64,000 nt of DNA from Clostridiales bacterium VE202-01 (GCA_000508865.1 BAHP02000011.1:53293-117292); one strand, 5' to 3'. Counted from the first letter of the stretch, positions 19,767 through 28,934 are shown. A program made the numbers and translations. The notes: generated by a model not told the origin, from the letters alone.

Positions 19767-21161
19767 TTAATCCTTCCTATTTAACGATAATTTTTCTTTT
19801 AGATCAAAAGATTTTCTTTCACTTGGCAATTTAACAATAAAAGTAGATCCAACATCAACCTGTGAGATAACATCTATCTTACCATGATGCAAATCAATTA
19901 TTGATTTAACGATTGAAAGACCTAAACCATTACCTTCAACAGAACGAGCTTTTTCTTCACGATAAAACCGTTCAAAAATATGCGAAATAACTTCTTTTGA
20001 CATTCCGTGACCAGTATCTTCAATAGAGACTTCAACATCACGAGATGACTTTTTGATTCCAATCGTAATCAACCCGCCTTTATCGGTATATTTGATAGCA
20101 TTAGATATAATATTGATCCAAACCTGTTCTAAACGCTGCTCATCACCGTATACCATAATATTTTTCCGGGGTTTTTCAAATACAATTTCAATATCTTTTA
20201 AAATAGCCTGATTTTCTTGAGTTGAAATAACTCTTGTCAATTGATCAACTATTGAAAAAGTTGTAAATTCCAAATCAACTTCTTCTCGTTCCAACAACGT
20301 CAACTGCAACATATTTTTAGATAATGTCGAAAGTCGTTTAGAATGAAATAAAATAATATCGGCATATTTTTGTCGCTGCTCTTTAGGCAGATCCTCTTCT
20401 TTTAAGATATTGGCAAAGCCCTGGATAGCTGTTAAAGGCGTCTGAAATTCATGAGAAATATCTGAAATGAATTTCTGTCGTGTCTCTTCCTGTTTAGCAA
20501 GCTGCTGAGCCATTTGATTAAACCCTTGATTTAAACGCGAGATCTCATCATCACCAACATAATTTACCCTAACATTATAATTCCCTTTTGACAATTCTTT
20601 AGTCGCTTTAGTTAAACGGGTAATCGGTTTAACAATAATATCAGCAATAGCGATAAAAACAATATTTCCTGATAAAAATACACATCCTAAAATCAATACT
20701 GCCGAATTTGCAAAAATTCCCTTTTCATAACTTGTATCTTTTTGGACATATACATATACATCCATATCTTTTATATTAGTTTTACTACCATACGATTGAA
20801 TATTTTTACGGACATCATAGCAACCATTTTTACTACTATCATAATAATATTTTGTCATCGTTTCTTTAGATGGTGAATATTTACCATCACCATATGCATA
20901 ATAGCCATAACTAGGTGAAAACAATGTAATATTGACCTCAGAACTAATCGCATATTGATTCATGATATCATTAATATTATTATCATCTAAATTATTTAAA
21001 ATTCCAACTACATATTCACTCGTCGCATTAAGTTCACTTTTAGCCATATCCTCAATTTGATCATAATTACTTCTCAAAGCAACATATCCAGCAACTGAAA
21101 AACTAAAAACGATCGTAATTAAAAAGCCGCAAATCAACTTCCCATAAATTGATTTCATCAT
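19767..21161 (-). CDS. Sensor histidine kinase (HAMP, HisKA, HATPase)
   Basis: 464 aa. Membrane segments at about 8-28 and 150-175 flank a ~120-residue extracellular sensor. A HAMP linker (IVKPITRLTKATKELSKGNYNVRV) follows, then HisKA with FISDISHEFQTPLTAIQGF (phospho-His), and an HATPase_c domain with NIISNAIKYT, DTGHGMS and GNGLGLSIV. It overlaps the OmpR-type regulator gene by 4 nt. The input signal is unknown; architecture is of the BaeS/VicK-like group. Confidence 0.93.
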   Translation of the reverse strand: MMKSIYGKLICGFLITIVFSFSVAGYVALRSNYDQIEDMAKSELNATSEYVVGILNNLDDNNINDIMNQYAISSEVNITLFSPSYGYYAYGDGKYSPSKETMTKYYYDSSKNGCYDVRKNIQSYGSKTNIKDMDVYVYVQKDTSYEKGIFANSAVLILGCVFLSGNIVFIAIADIIVKPITRLTKATKELSKGNYNVRVNYVGDDEISRLNQGFNQMAQQLAKQEETRQKFISDISHEFQTPLTAIQGFANILKEEDLPKEQRQKYADIILFHSKRLSTLSKNMLQLTLLEREEVDLEFTTFSIVDQLTRVISTQENQAILKDIEIVFEKPRKNIMVYGDEQRLEQVWINIISNAIKYTDKGGLITIGIKKSSRDVEVSIEDTGHGMSKEVISHIFERFYREEKARSVEGNGLGLSIVKSIIDLHHGKIDVISQVDVGSTFIVKLPSERKSFDLKEKLSLNRKD

Positions 21162-21828
21162 TCAACTTCTACCTTATACCCTAGACCTCTTACCGTAACA
21201 ACTTTAAATCCCGGTAAATGTCCTAAGTTTTCACGAATCCGCTTAATATGAACATCTACTGTTCGATCAAAGCCATCGTAGTCCATTCCCCATATTTTTT
21301 CAATCAACTGCTCTCTACTAAATATTTGATCAGGATGTTTAGCTAATTCAAAAACTAATTCAAATTGTTTCAATGGCAAATGAATCGTTTCATCAAGATA
21401 ACGAATTTCATATTTTTCACCATCAAATTCGACATCATTCAATTTAATAATATTTGATGTATTGACACTATATCTTTTCAATACCGCTCTTACACGCGCC
21501 ATCAATTCCGTTGGATCAAATGGTTTAACTACATAATCATCAGCCCAACTGAAAAGCCTCTCAATTTATCTTTACTTTCACCCTTAGCAGTCAACATAAT
21601 TACCGGAACATCTTTAAACTCCTTTAAGTTTTCAACTAACTCAAAGCCATCCATTACCGGCATCATCACATCAATAATTCCTAAATCAATATATTCATTT
21701 TCAAAGATTTCTAAAGCTTCTTCACCATTACTAGCTTCCAGCATTTCAAAACCTTCTTTATTTAAATAAAAGCCAATTAATTCTCTAATATCTCTTTCAT
21801 CATCAACTACCAGCACTCTTGGTTTCAT
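21158..21828 (-). CDS. OmpR-family response regulator, frame broken by one base
   Basis: Receiver domain with VVDDERDIREL, the phospho-Asp in LGIIDVMMPVMDGFEL, and MLTAKGES. Then, in a shifted frame, DDYVVKPFDPTELMARVRAVLKR and a winged-helix C-terminus (LPLKQFELVFELAKHPDQIFSREQLIEKIWG, VDVHIKRIREN, VRGLGYKVE). The break is near 21540, where GTTGGGCTGAT needs a fourth G to read VGADDY. Repaired length is ~223 aa, normal for the family. ATG 21828 has the best spacing from GAGGTG; the ATG one codon earlier is an alternative. An extended -10, TGTTATAAT, lies about 30 nt upstream. Confidence 0.9.
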
Positions 21829-21902
21829 CATCAACACCTCAATTCATTGTAAGATTATAACATAATTTATTTTGTAAATATAGTCAAACCCCCAGCAAAA
21901 AA

Positions 21903-21924
21903 GCAGAAAACTACAGTTTTCTGC
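21903..21924 (-). terminator. Terminator of the 21.9-24.5 kb operon
   Basis: GCAGAAAACT / AGTTTTCTGC arms followed by TTTTTT on the minus strand, directly after the stop codon of the membrane-protein gene. Confidence 0.85.
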
Positions 21925-23589
21925 CTAATTAAATTCAATTGAAGTAATTACTTCACTATCATCTTTACTATTTACAAACTCAATCGTTACGATATCACCT
22001 GTTTTAGCAAGAGGAAAACGATTACTTAAACTAATATCACCAATAAAAACCGTCTCACTACCTTCAATCTTAAAATAATACGTACTATTTCCATCAACTA
22101 CAGCCTCACTGATTGCACTAATAGCACCCGTTAATTTATTTGTTTCAAAATCACCAGTATCGGCTTTTTTTCCATTAGATTCAAGCAAAGCATAATATGC
22201 CTGTTCAGCCTGAGCGACACTATCGCCAGTAGCAACGATCTGATAATTTTCAACACTAACAAAAGCATATTTTTTAACTAAATTAGCATCATCTTTTAAT
22301 GATAAGAAATATGTTGGCTGTCCTCCAGCATTGATCAAGATCGGGAAAGTAGCTTTATACTTAAGATTTTGGACTTGCCCCTCAGCCGATGACATTGCCG
22401 AATATTCTTCAGCTCCAGAAATATTATAATATTTACTTTCTTTAGTTCTTAAATTGATCATTGCAAAGCCGACATTTGAAGCATCTTTAGATACTGAAGT
22501 CAAGCCTGTATATAAATAAACATCATCATTGATAGCTACATAGTTATACCCATCAGTAGGTTGTAAAACGCCTTTTTGAGAAAGCAAAGTATTAAAATAA
22601 CCATTAGTATATTTTCCATAATTTTCTAACTGCGTCAATACAAGATCAGCAGGATAAACACGGTCGACCCATTCAGGAACCTTTTTAATATCATAATATT
22701 TATGATCGCCATCGATTGCATTAACAAGTACAGCCCCAGTAATATCCTTACCACCAAAAACCCCGATTTTATACTCATATACTGGAGCAATCCAGTATGG
22801 TATGCCATCATCATCAATTTCAAAAGCCAGCGTATCGAACATCAAAGTAGGATAATTAGCTCGTAAATGCCGCTCGATCTTTCTACCAAAATGCTCCGAT
22901 TTAGAATATTTCATTCCTTCTTTTAACTTAACAACTTCAGATTCCTGGCTAACCATATTAACTCTAATATAAGCAGGCAAGCCATCACTGCGATTAGTAA
23001 ACCACTTGATTAAATCACTATATTCAAGCGGTGTAACCCGATAAGGATTATCCTTGTAATTAATCTGTTCATATGATTCATCGACATCAAATTGGGAAAC
23101 ATAATCTACCATCTCACCCATCTTACGATCCCCTAATTTAATGGCACTATCACGATCAACAACGGGAATCGACTGATAAGAAATCGTCTTATTATCATCG
23201 TAAAAATCTGCTTTTTTATCAAGGGTCAACTGTTTTTGATAACTTTTAGCGTTAAAGACTGGTGAACTAACAAAGGTTCCCCCAGCTACATAAATTACTA
23301 AAATACCCACTAAAATTAAGCTATACTTAATAATTTTATTAAAACCGCGACTTAAAACAGAATAGATTCCATTAAAAATAAGTAATAAAAAACAAAAATA
23401 AATAATAAACTGCGGAGAACGAAAATTTAAGGGAATCAATAATAGATATTCACTGATCAATCCTACTATTAATGTTATGATCAAGGCTTTAATAAAAGCT
23501 CCTTTACTCGGTTCATTGACAATATTTTGTTGTCGATGAGTTGTAAATCCCTCAACAAAATTGGCAAATATTTCATTTAATTTATTCAT
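21925..23589 (-). CDS. Conserved membrane-anchored protein of unknown function
   Basis: I do not recognise a named family. 554 aa with three N-terminal membrane segments (about 30-50, 58-78, 87-107), then a large domain likely outside the cell: several beta-rich stretches with IPYWIAPVYEYKIGVFGG, VLVNAIDG, FPILINAGGQPTYFLSLKD, reminiscent of PepSY-like repeats. The last ~65 residues resemble an OB-like strand set (TGAISAISEAVVDGNSTYYF, FPLAKTGDIVTIEF). It overlaps the DHH phosphoesterase gene upstream by 8 nt, so they are co-expressed. Homologues seem common in clostridia and Erysipelotrichia, from memory. Confidence 0.75.
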   Translation of the reverse strand: MNKLNEIFANFVEGFTTHRQQNIVNEPSKGAFIKALIITLIVGLISEYLLLIPLNFRSPQFIIYFCFLLLIFNGIYSVLSRGFNKIIKYSLILVGILVIYVAGGTFVSSPVFNAKSYQKQLTLDKKADFYDDNKTISYQSIPVVDRDSAIKLGDRKMGEMVDYVSQFDVDESYEQINYKDNPYRVTPLEYSDLIKWFTNRSDGLPAYIRVNMVSQESEVVKLKEGMKYSKSEHFGRKIERHLRANYPTLMFDTLAFEIDDDGIPYWIAPVYEYKIGVFGGKDITGAVLVNAIDGDHKYYDIKKVPEWVDRVYPADLVLTQLENYGKYTNGYFNTLLSQKGVLQPTDGYNYVAINDDVYLYTGLTSVSKDASNVGFAMINLRTKESKYYNISGAEEYSAMSSAEGQVQNLKYKATFPILINAGGQPTYFLSLKDDANLVKKYAFVSVENYQIVATGDSVAQAEQAYYALLESNGKKADTGDFETNKLTGAISAISEAVVDGNSTYYFKIEGSETVFIGDISLSNRFPLAKTGDIVTIEFVNSKDDSEVITSIEFN

Positions 23590-24520
23590 TTATAAGCTCC
23601 TTTAAATCTTCAATTAATTTTGGCAGCATCTCGATAGAATTTAATTTTGCTCCACTGGCTAGAGCATGACCACCACCATGATACTTTTTAGCTACTTCAT
23701 TAATAGCAAAATCTCGAGATCGAATACTAACTCGCCAATTATTATCAGCAACATTTTCCGTTATTGCTAGCCAAATTTTATATTCGATAACACCTGATAA
23801 AACATTAACAAAATCTGATCCTCGTTCTCTACTGATTCCTAGTTTTTTCAAATCATCATTTGTTAAAACATAATAAGCAACACCGCCATCAAATTTATAA
23901 TTATTTAAAATAAACTTATTAACTTCTAATTCTTTAGCATTTTTTAAATAAATGCGATTATATAATTCTACAATATCGATTCCTGTCTTTAACAGCGCAC
24001 TAGCAGCTTCAAAAGTTCTAACATCAGTATTTTGATATAAAAATCTTGCTGTATCGCCAACGATTCCCAAATACAAAGCGGCAGCGCCATCTTGAGATAT
24101 TTTTAAAACATCATTATCTTTATATAAGCGACTCACTAATTGACTCGCTGAACTAGCTGTACTATCTTCATAGTTTATAACGCCATAGCTATCAACAACG
24201 ATGTGATGATCGATTTTAATAAGTTCTTTACATCTTTGATAATTTTCATCATCGATTCTTTCCCTATTAGCGGTATCTAAAACTATTCCTAATACATCAT
24301 TATTATAATCAACTTCATTATAATTAACAGCAACTGTGTACTTTCCTACTAATTCTGAGCTAAAATCACCACAAACATAAATTTTTTTATCTGGATATGT
24401 GGTTTTAATTATATCATACATACCAAACTGACTTCCAAAAGCATCAAAGTCAGGATTTACATGGCGGTAGATAGCAATATAATCATACTCTTCTATCTTC
24501 TCAATAATTTCTTTATCCAT
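23582..24520 (-). CDS. nrnA: DHH/DHHA1 phosphoesterase, NrnA-like
   Basis: 312 aa. The N-terminal DHH domain shows HVNPDFDAFGSQ (metal ligands), LDTANRERID and KIDHHIVVDSYG; the C-terminal DHHA1 domain shows GGGHALASGAK. NrnA-type enzymes degrade nano-RNAs or pGpG to mononucleotides and hydrolyse pAp. Single-domain GdpP relatives that act on c-di-AMP have PAS/GGDEF parts not present here. NrnA is the best fit from length and domain set; exact substrate preference cannot be seen. Confidence 0.85.
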   Translation of the reverse strand: MDKEIIEKIEEYDYIAIYRHVNPDFDAFGSQFGMYDIIKTTYPDKKIYVCGDFSSELVGKYTVAVNYNEVDYNNDVLGIVLDTANRERIDDENYQRCKELIKIDHHIVVDSYGVINYEDSTASSASQLVSRLYKDNDVLKISQDGAAALYLGIVGDTARFLYQNTDVRTFEAASALLKTGIDIVELYNRIYLKNAKELEVNKFILNNYKFDGGVAYYVLTNDDLKKLGISRERGSDFVNVLSGVIEYKIWLAITENVADNNWRVSIRSRDFAINEVAKKYHGGGHALASGAKLNSIEMLPKLIEDLKELINE

Positions 24521-24960
24521 TTTCTCACTCCTTAATTACATATGACTATAACACATTTTTATATAAAGATAAACAAAAAGGATTTTTTGCCTTATTTTAT
24601 TATGATGGATGCTTGACTACAATATAATATTATTATCATTCTTTGTTTAAAAATACAGTTAAATAAGAAAGTTATGGGAATTTGGACTTTAGAGTAACAG
24701 TAAGATATAAAACTGTTATTTTGCCTTGCAGATCAAAAATCAGATTAGAAAGATAAATGAAATCTTAAAGAAAAATTCAATCAAATAAATCAACTTGTTT
24801 CTAATTACTGAATATATTTTTTCAAACCAGCAAACATCCTGCCATTTGTACTAATATTAAAGAAACTGCAAAATTATTACAGATTTTATAAACGAACACT
24901 AGTTAGAATTACAAAAAGGAAGCATTGAACTGTTCAATGCCTCTTTTTTCATCTACTTTA
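24521..24960. other. 440-bp gap, no supportable gene
   Basis: AT-rich. Short open stretches on the plus strand (for example KHPAICTNIKETAKLLQIL near 24827-24883) lack a start and ribosome-binding site and may be a decayed gene. The only firm element is the bidirectional terminator at 24922-24940. Confidence 0.5.
24922..24940. terminator. Bidirectional intrinsic terminator
   Basis: GCATTGAA / TTCAATGC with a 3-nt loop, T-runs on both sides (CTCTTTTTT on plus, CCTTTTT on minus). It ends the AlkD-like gene on the minus strand. Confidence 0.75.
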
Positions 24961-25620
24961 CTAAATATATTTACTTGCTTCTTTTATACTTAACTTATCC
25001 ATTTTATCTTTATATTTACTAATAAAATTTCTGACCCAATCAGGATTTGTTTTAGAATAATCCCTTAAACTCCAGCCAATAGCCTTATTAATAAAAAACT
25101 CATTACTACCAAAATTATTAACTATTATTTGTTCTAATAATTCTATCTTTGTTTTTTCTTTTCGACACAATTGATGATCGATTGCCAGTCTTCTGATCCA
25201 AAAATCCTCATCTTTAGACCATTTTAACATTAAATCATCAACGCGATTATCTCGCAAACCTATTTTTCCAATAACTTTATCTAAAAAGTCTATCGTATCC
25301 CACCACTGTTTTGATTTAAGATATTTCTTTATTTTAAAAATATCTTCATAAGTTAAATATTTTATCATAGCATTTAAATAATCACATACAAGATATTGAA
25401 ATTCGCGATGTTCATCTTCATAACATTTATCTAAAAAATCCCAATCTATTATTTTATTTTTCTTTTCATCTTTGAGAAAACTTTTATATATTTCTTTTCT
25501 TTTAGGCGTTGGAAGTCCATAAAACTTGAAATTGTTACGCATATATTTTGCCATTGCAAGAGCATTTTCTTTATCTTCCCTATTTTCAAACATTGCCCTT
25601 ATTTCTAAATATTTATCCAT
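24961..25620 (-). CDS. DNA alkylation repair protein (AlkD-like)
   Basis: 219 aa, all-helical HEAT-like repeat glycosylase family. Typical stretches: ALAMAKYMRNNFKFYGLPTPKRKEI, LVCDYLNAMIKYL, QWWDTIDFLDKVIG (substrate-proximal Trp-Trp-Asp), DFWIRRLAIDHQL, and FINKAIGWSLRDYSKTNP. AlkD removes N3- and N7-alkylpurines. The gene is alone, with its own terminator, between the nrnA operon and ackA. Confidence 0.9.
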   Translation of the reverse strand: MDKYLEIRAMFENREDKENALAMAKYMRNNFKFYGLPTPKRKEIYKSFLKDEKKNKIIDWDFLDKCYEDEHREFQYLVCDYLNAMIKYLTYEDIFKIKKYLKSKQWWDTIDFLDKVIGKIGLRDNRVDDLMLKWSKDEDFWIRRLAIDHQLCRKEKTKIELLEQIIVNNFGSNEFFINKAIGWSLRDYSKTNPDWVRNFISKYKDKMDKLSIKEASKYI

Positions 25621-25655
25621 GATCAGCCTCCCTATAAAATATCATCGCTATTATA

Positions 25656-25685
25656 AAAGGTTATTGAACAATTTCAATAACCTTT
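25656..25685 (-). terminator. Intrinsic terminator after ackA
   Basis: AAAGGTTATTGAA / TTCAATAACCTTT with a 4-nt loop, ending in TTTATAAT on the minus strand, just after the ackA stop codon. Confidence 0.7.
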
Positions 25686-25690
25686 ATTGA

Positions 25691-26887
25691 CTATAGTCCT
25701 AAAATATTTACTGTATCTCGAGCAATCATCACTTCTTCATTAGTTGGAATTACATATACTTCCACCTGAGAAAATTGATTTGAAATCACACGATTTTCTT
25801 TGCTTCTTACTTCATTTGCTTTTTCATCCAAGAAAGCTCCTAAAGCACGTGAAATATTATCAATGATCAAACGACGCAAATAAGCTGCATTTTCGCCAAC
25901 TCCAGCTGTAAATGCAATCGCATCAACACCACCCATTTCTACAAAATAACTTCCAATATATTTTGAAACGATTCTTGCATATAATAAACTAGTTAATAAA
26001 GCACGTTCATCACCATCTTTAAATAAAGCATTTTCAATATCCCGTGAATCTGAAGAGATTCCAGAAATACCTAACATTCCTGATTTCTTATTATAAATAT
26101 CTAATACTTCATCAGGTGTCTTATTTAATTTTTTACATAAATAAGGCATGATTGAAGGATCCACATCACCACAGCGAGTTCCCATCATAACTCCAGCTAA
26201 AGGTGTAAAGCCCATTGAAGTATCAATACATACGCCATCTTGAACAGCTGAAATACTAGCGCCATTTCCTAAGTGACAAACAATAATTCTTGAATGTTTA
26301 GGATTACCTAACATCTCATTAGCGACTTGAGAAACATATTTATGGCTCGTACCATGAGCTCCATATTTACGCACTTTTAAATCTTCATAATACTCTAAAG
26401 GTAAAGGATATAAATATCTTTCTCGATCTAATGTTTGATGGAATGCTGTATCAAAAACAAACACATGTTCTACGCCTGGTAAAGCTTCTTTAAAAGCATT
26501 ATAACCAATGATATGAGCTGGATTGTGAAGCGGTGCTAATTCAGCTAATTCTTCAACCTTACGAACAACATCATCATCTACTTTTACCGAGTCACTAAAA
26601 TATTCACCACCATGAACGATTCGATGTCCACAAGCATCGATTTCATCTAAACTATTTACTACTTTTTGATCTACTAATGCTTCTAATAATAACTGTACTG
26701 CCACACTATGATCTTTGATTGGGCATTCTTTAGTGTATTTTTCACCATTATATTTCATTTCAAAGTTACCTTGTTCTAGACCAATTCTTTCAACTATTCC
26801 AGAAGTAATAACTTCTTCACTTGGCATATTAATTAACTGGAATTTCAAAGAAGAACTTCCTGCATTTATAGCCATTACTTTTACCAT
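25691..26887 (-). CDS. ackA: Acetate kinase
   Basis: Makes ATP and acetate from acetyl phosphate, the main energy-yielding step of mixed-acid fermentation. 398 aa with INAGSSSLKFQL, GHRIVHGG, HNPAHIIG, FDTAFHQT, CHLGNGASI, FTPLAGVMMGTRCGDVDPS and FTAGVGENA. It is a single gene with its own promoter and terminator and a cre-like site just upstream of the -35 box, the position from which CcpA activates ackA in B. subtilis. Confidence 0.97.
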   Translation of the reverse strand: MVKVMAINAGSSSLKFQLINMPSEEVITSGIVERIGLEQGNFEMKYNGEKYTKECPIKDHSVAVQLLLEALVDQKVVNSLDEIDACGHRIVHGGEYFSDSVKVDDDVVRKVEELAELAPLHNPAHIIGYNAFKEALPGVEHVFVFDTAFHQTLDRERYLYPLPLEYYEDLKVRKYGAHGTSHKYVSQVANEMLGNPKHSRIIVCHLGNGASISAVQDGVCIDTSMGFTPLAGVMMGTRCGDVDPSIMPYLCKKLNKTPDEVLDIYNKKSGMLGISGISSDSRDIENALFKDGDERALLTSLLYARIVSKYIGSYFVEMGGVDAIAFTAGVGENAAYLRRLIIDNISRALGAFLDEKANEVRSKENRVISNQFSQVEVYVIPTNEEVMIARDTVNILGL

Positions 26888-26920
26888 CTATAATTCCTCC
26901 TTAGTTCTGTCATCTTTTAT

Positions 26921-26949
26921 ATTGTACCTAAATTATTGAGCAAACTCAA
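26921..26949 (-). promoter_or_regulatory. Promoter of ackA
   Basis: TTGAGT (26944-26949), 17-bp spacer, TACAAT (26921-26926) on the minus strand, about 35 nt before the start codon. Confidence 0.65.
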
Positions 26950-26956
26950 CATTTTT

Positions 26957-26973
26957 TTAGAAGCGCTTTCAAA
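26957..26973 (-). promoter_or_regulatory. cre-like site (CcpA operator) upstream of ackA
   Basis: Minus strand TTTGAAAGCGCTTCTAA fits the cre pattern TGNAANCGNTNNCA except at the last CA. Its centre is about 50 bp upstream of the expected transcription start, which suits activation. Confidence 0.55.
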
Positions 26974-27005
26974 TTTTAAACCGATTTTATTTTTCTTGAC
27001 AATTT

Positions 27006-27029
27006 AAAACCTAGTTAAGCTAGGGTTTT
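27006..27029 (-). terminator. Terminator of SASP gene 1
   Basis: AAAACCCTAG-CTTAA-CTAGGTTTT type hairpin (minus strand). It is nearly identical to the one after SASP gene 2 at 28672-28696, so the duplication included the terminator. Confidence 0.75.
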
Positions 27030-27036
27030 AAAATAA

Positions 27037-27255
27037 TTATTTTGATTGATTGTAATTAGATGAACTCATTTGAGATTGTCCCATGGCAACTAATCTTTTT
27101 GTGATTTCGCCACCAACAGAACCATTCGCACGAGCAGTTGTATCAGGACCTAAATTAACGCCAAATTCGTTTGCAATTTCATACTTCATTTGATCAATTG
27201 CATTTTGAGCTCCAGGAACAACTAATTTGTTTCTGCTAGAGTTACTTTGTGACAT
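27037..27255 (-). CDS. Alpha/beta-type small acid-soluble spore protein, copy 1
   Basis: 72 aa. SASPs coat spore DNA and protect it from UV and damage. The family core is clear: [25 protein letters not shown] (with the germination-protease site around YEIANEF), [26 protein letters not shown]. It differs from copy 2 mainly at both ends. GGAGGTG precedes the ATG, and an 8-bp-armed inverted repeat TGACACAA / TTGTGTCA abuts the ribosome-binding site. B. subtilis has an SASP gene (sspA) in the same place between ackA and thiI. Confidence 0.95.
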   Translation of the reverse strand: MSQSNSSRNKLVVPGAQNAIDQMKYEIANEFGVNLGPDTTARANGSVGGEITKRLVAMGQSQMSSSNYNQSK

Positions 27256-27269
27256 ATATTTTCACCTCC

Positions 27270-27290
27270 TGACACAATTATTTTGTGTCA
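27270..27290 (-). promoter_or_regulatory. Inverted repeat touching the SASP 1 ribosome-binding site
   Basis: TGACACAA / TTGTGTCA with a 5-nt spacer, immediately followed by GGAGGTG on the minus strand. The same arrangement precedes SASP 2 at 28935-28955. As RNA it would place a hairpin against the Shine-Dalgarno sequence. Confidence 0.65.
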
Positions 27291-27353
27291 TTAATTTTAA
27301 ATTATGCATTTTAATTTAAAATTTTTAATAAACTAACTAAAAGCTTAGCTAAA

Positions 27354-27379
27354 TTAACTATAACGATTTGATGAACTCA
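27354..27379 (-). pseudogene. Remnant of a third SASP gene, 3' end only
   Basis: Plus strand TATAACGATTTGATGAACTC is identical to 28717-28736 in the 3' end of SASP 2; over 27354-27379, 24 of 26 bases match. Nothing upstream of it is SASP-like, so only a fragment remains. Confidence 0.7.
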
Positions 27380-27726
27380 AATAAGTTCATCAAAAATATT
27401 AATTATTAAATACGGATAAAATGTGCAAATTATACATTTTATACCTTTTTGGGAAATTTTTAAAAGTAAATAAATTCTTATATCTTTTATTATATATTAT
27501 TCTAAAAAAATAAAATTTACTTCTTTTTTATATGTAATATGAATAGAGCACCTAATTTTTAAGCTGCTTATATTTATTAATTTTCCTGATAAATAAAGCT
27601 CTCATAGATGACTTATAAGTTATAATATTTCTACTTCCTACCACATAAATTATTTCTATTTTTGTAAATTTGTTAAAAATAAATTTATGAATCTAATGGG
27701 TAAAAAAATACCAAAATATGTATTGC

Positions 27727-27755
27727 TTGACTTTTGTACTTCGTATCAGTATTCT
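27727..27755 (+). promoter_or_regulatory. Promoter of the secreted-protein gene
   Basis: TTGACT (27727-27732), 17-bp spacer, TATTCT (27750-27755), about 80 nt before the start codon. Confidence 0.55.
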
Positions 27756-27835
27756 AATAATAGAGAGTACTTTCTTTATAATTTGTTTTGCAAAATAATA
27801 AAAGGTAGCAAGTGGAAGTCACGGGATGGAGAAAA

Positions 27836-28285
27836 ATGAAAACTTTAAAACAATTGAATAAGAATTTTTGTAGTACATTATTAATTTTAGTAGTTTTACT
27901 GCTATCTATAAGTAGTGTTAATACAACAAAGCCAGCACCACATGTTTTTCAATCAGTTTCCAAAGAAAGCGGCTGGATTTATAAAATTTTAGAATATAAT
28001 GGTAGAAAAACAGCAAATGAGTTTGGTGGAAAAGTAAAAGCTGTCTGTACATTTAATGATGCAATCGGACAATATACTAACATTGGTAATCCATATATAT
28101 CCCTTACCTCTGGAAACGTAAGTGATATTAAATTAACATATAGTAAAACTGTTGCAACTAATAAAAGAAAAGTCACTTATAGTAATTTTTCATTTCTAGT
28201 TTATGATGAACAATTTGGCAATAACAGTGGAATGGGTCTATATTATGATAAATTCACAATTCCAAATAGTTTAATTTTTAATTGA
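27836..28285 (+). CDS. Small secreted or membrane-anchored protein, unknown
   Basis: 149 aa from MKTLKQLNKNF, chosen because GGATGGAG lies at the right distance; a longer frame from 27812 is possible. A basic start and hydrophobic stretch (residues 13-32, LLILVVLLLSISS) look like a signal peptide. The rest (GWIYKILEYNGRKTANEFGGKVKAVCTF ... SNFSFLVYDEQFG) is probably beta-rich, and I recognise no family. It is followed 13 nt later by a second small membrane protein gene; both lie on the plus strand between the SASP copies. Confidence 0.65.
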   Translation: MKTLKQLNKNFCSTLLILVVLLLSISSVNTTKPAPHVFQSVSKESGWIYKILEYNGRKTANEFGGKVKAVCTFNDAIGQYTNIGNPYISLTSGNVSDIKLTYSKTVATNKRKVTYSNFSFLVYDEQFGNNSGMGLYYDKFTIPNSLIFN

Positions 28286-28298
28286 AAGAGAGTAGTTT

Positions 28299-28607
28299 AT
28301 GAAAATATCAAAAGGAACTATTATTGTAGCAATTTTTGTGATTTCAATGGTTTCAGTTATAGTATGTGCGATTATCGATGGGAATTCAAATTCTTATCCT
28401 AATACAACCAAATATCTTAAAGATGCTTTTAATAAAAATGAATATGGTGTAAAAATCATCGATTCAGATAAAGGAGAAGATGTTACAGATTCTTTTATTT
28501 CAGAAAATAAAGAACTTTATGAAAATGGAGATTGGGATGCAATTATGGAAAATTTCAATCAAAACCATTATCATTTATCAGTTGAAATCAATCCAGATGA
28601 AGAATGA
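28299..28607 (+). CDS. Small membrane-anchored protein, unknown
   Basis: 102 aa with one N-terminal membrane helix (about 7-27, IIVAIFVISMVSVIVCAII) and an acidic soluble domain ending EINPDEE. GAGAGTAG precedes the ATG. No family recognised. It is co-transcribed with the preceding secreted protein and ends at a good intrinsic terminator. The pair is probably a lineage-specific insertion between spore-protein genes. Confidence 0.6.
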   Translation: MKISKGTIIVAIFVISMVSVIVCAIIDGNSNSYPNTTKYLKDAFNKNEYGVKIIDSDKGEDVTDSFISENKELYENGDWDAIMENFNQNHYHLSVEINPDEE

Positions 28608-28622
28608 TTTTAATATAAAATG

Positions 28623-28648
28623 AAGGTTAAGATTAATGTCTTGACCTT
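28623..28648 (+). terminator. Terminator of the secreted/membrane protein pair
   Basis: AAGGTTAAGA / TCTTGACCTT (one G-U pair) with a 6-nt loop, followed by TTTTATT. Confidence 0.75.
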
Positions 28649-28671
28649 TTTATTAAACGCAAAAATACGTT

Positions 28672-28696
28672 AAAACCCTAGCTTAACTAGGGTTTT
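28672..28696 (-). terminator. Terminator of SASP gene 2
   Basis: AAAACCCTAG / CTAGGGTTTT perfect 10-bp stem with a 5-nt loop, shortly after the SASP 2 stop codon. Confidence 0.8.
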
Positions 28697-28701
28697 ATCA
28701 A

Positions 28702-28920
28702 CTATTTAGATTGATTATAACGATTTGATGAACTCATTTGTTTTTGTCCCATCTCGACTAATCTTTTCGTAATTTCGCCACCGACAGAACCGTTTTCACG
28801 AGCAGTTGTATCAGGACCTAAATTAACGCCAAATTCGTTTGCAATTTCGTATTTCATTTGATCGATTGCATTTTGAGCTCCAGGGACAACTAATTTGTTT
28901 CTACTAGAGTTTTGTGACAT
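28702..28920 (-). CDS. Alpha/beta-type small acid-soluble spore protein, copy 2
   Basis: 72 aa, nearly identical to copy 1 in the conserved core ([40 protein letters not shown]). Differences include ARENG for ARANG, VEMGQK for VAMGQS and loss of one Ser near the N-terminus. Same Shine-Dalgarno, same upstream inverted repeat, same terminator. It lies next to thiI, the sspA position in B. subtilis, so this could be the ancestral locus and copy 1 the duplicate; that is inference. Confidence 0.95.
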   Translation of the reverse strand: MSQNSSRNKLVVPGAQNAIDQMKYEIANEFGVNLGPDTTARENGSVGGEITKRLVEMGQKQMSSSNRYNQSK

Positions 28921-28934
28921 ATATCTTCACCTCC

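Larger units (their letters stand above)
27256..27835. other. 580-bp gap with a SASP remnant and the promoter of the secreted-protein gene
   Basis: Contains the inverted repeat before SASP 1 (27270-27290), a 26-bp remnant of a third SASP 3' end (27354-27379) with a following hairpin (27369-27393), and from about 27400 to 27720 AT-rich DNA in which I see no gene. A plus-strand promoter lies at 27727-27755. Confidence 0.65.

Noticed and set aside
19765..19800. Purine riboswitch before xpt
   Set aside because: Only 2 nt separate xpt from the histidine kinase gene; there is no room for an aptamer.
24541..24900. Plus-strand pseudogene in the gap after nrnA
   Set aside because: Short open stretches without start signal or recognisable family; left as an unassigned gap.
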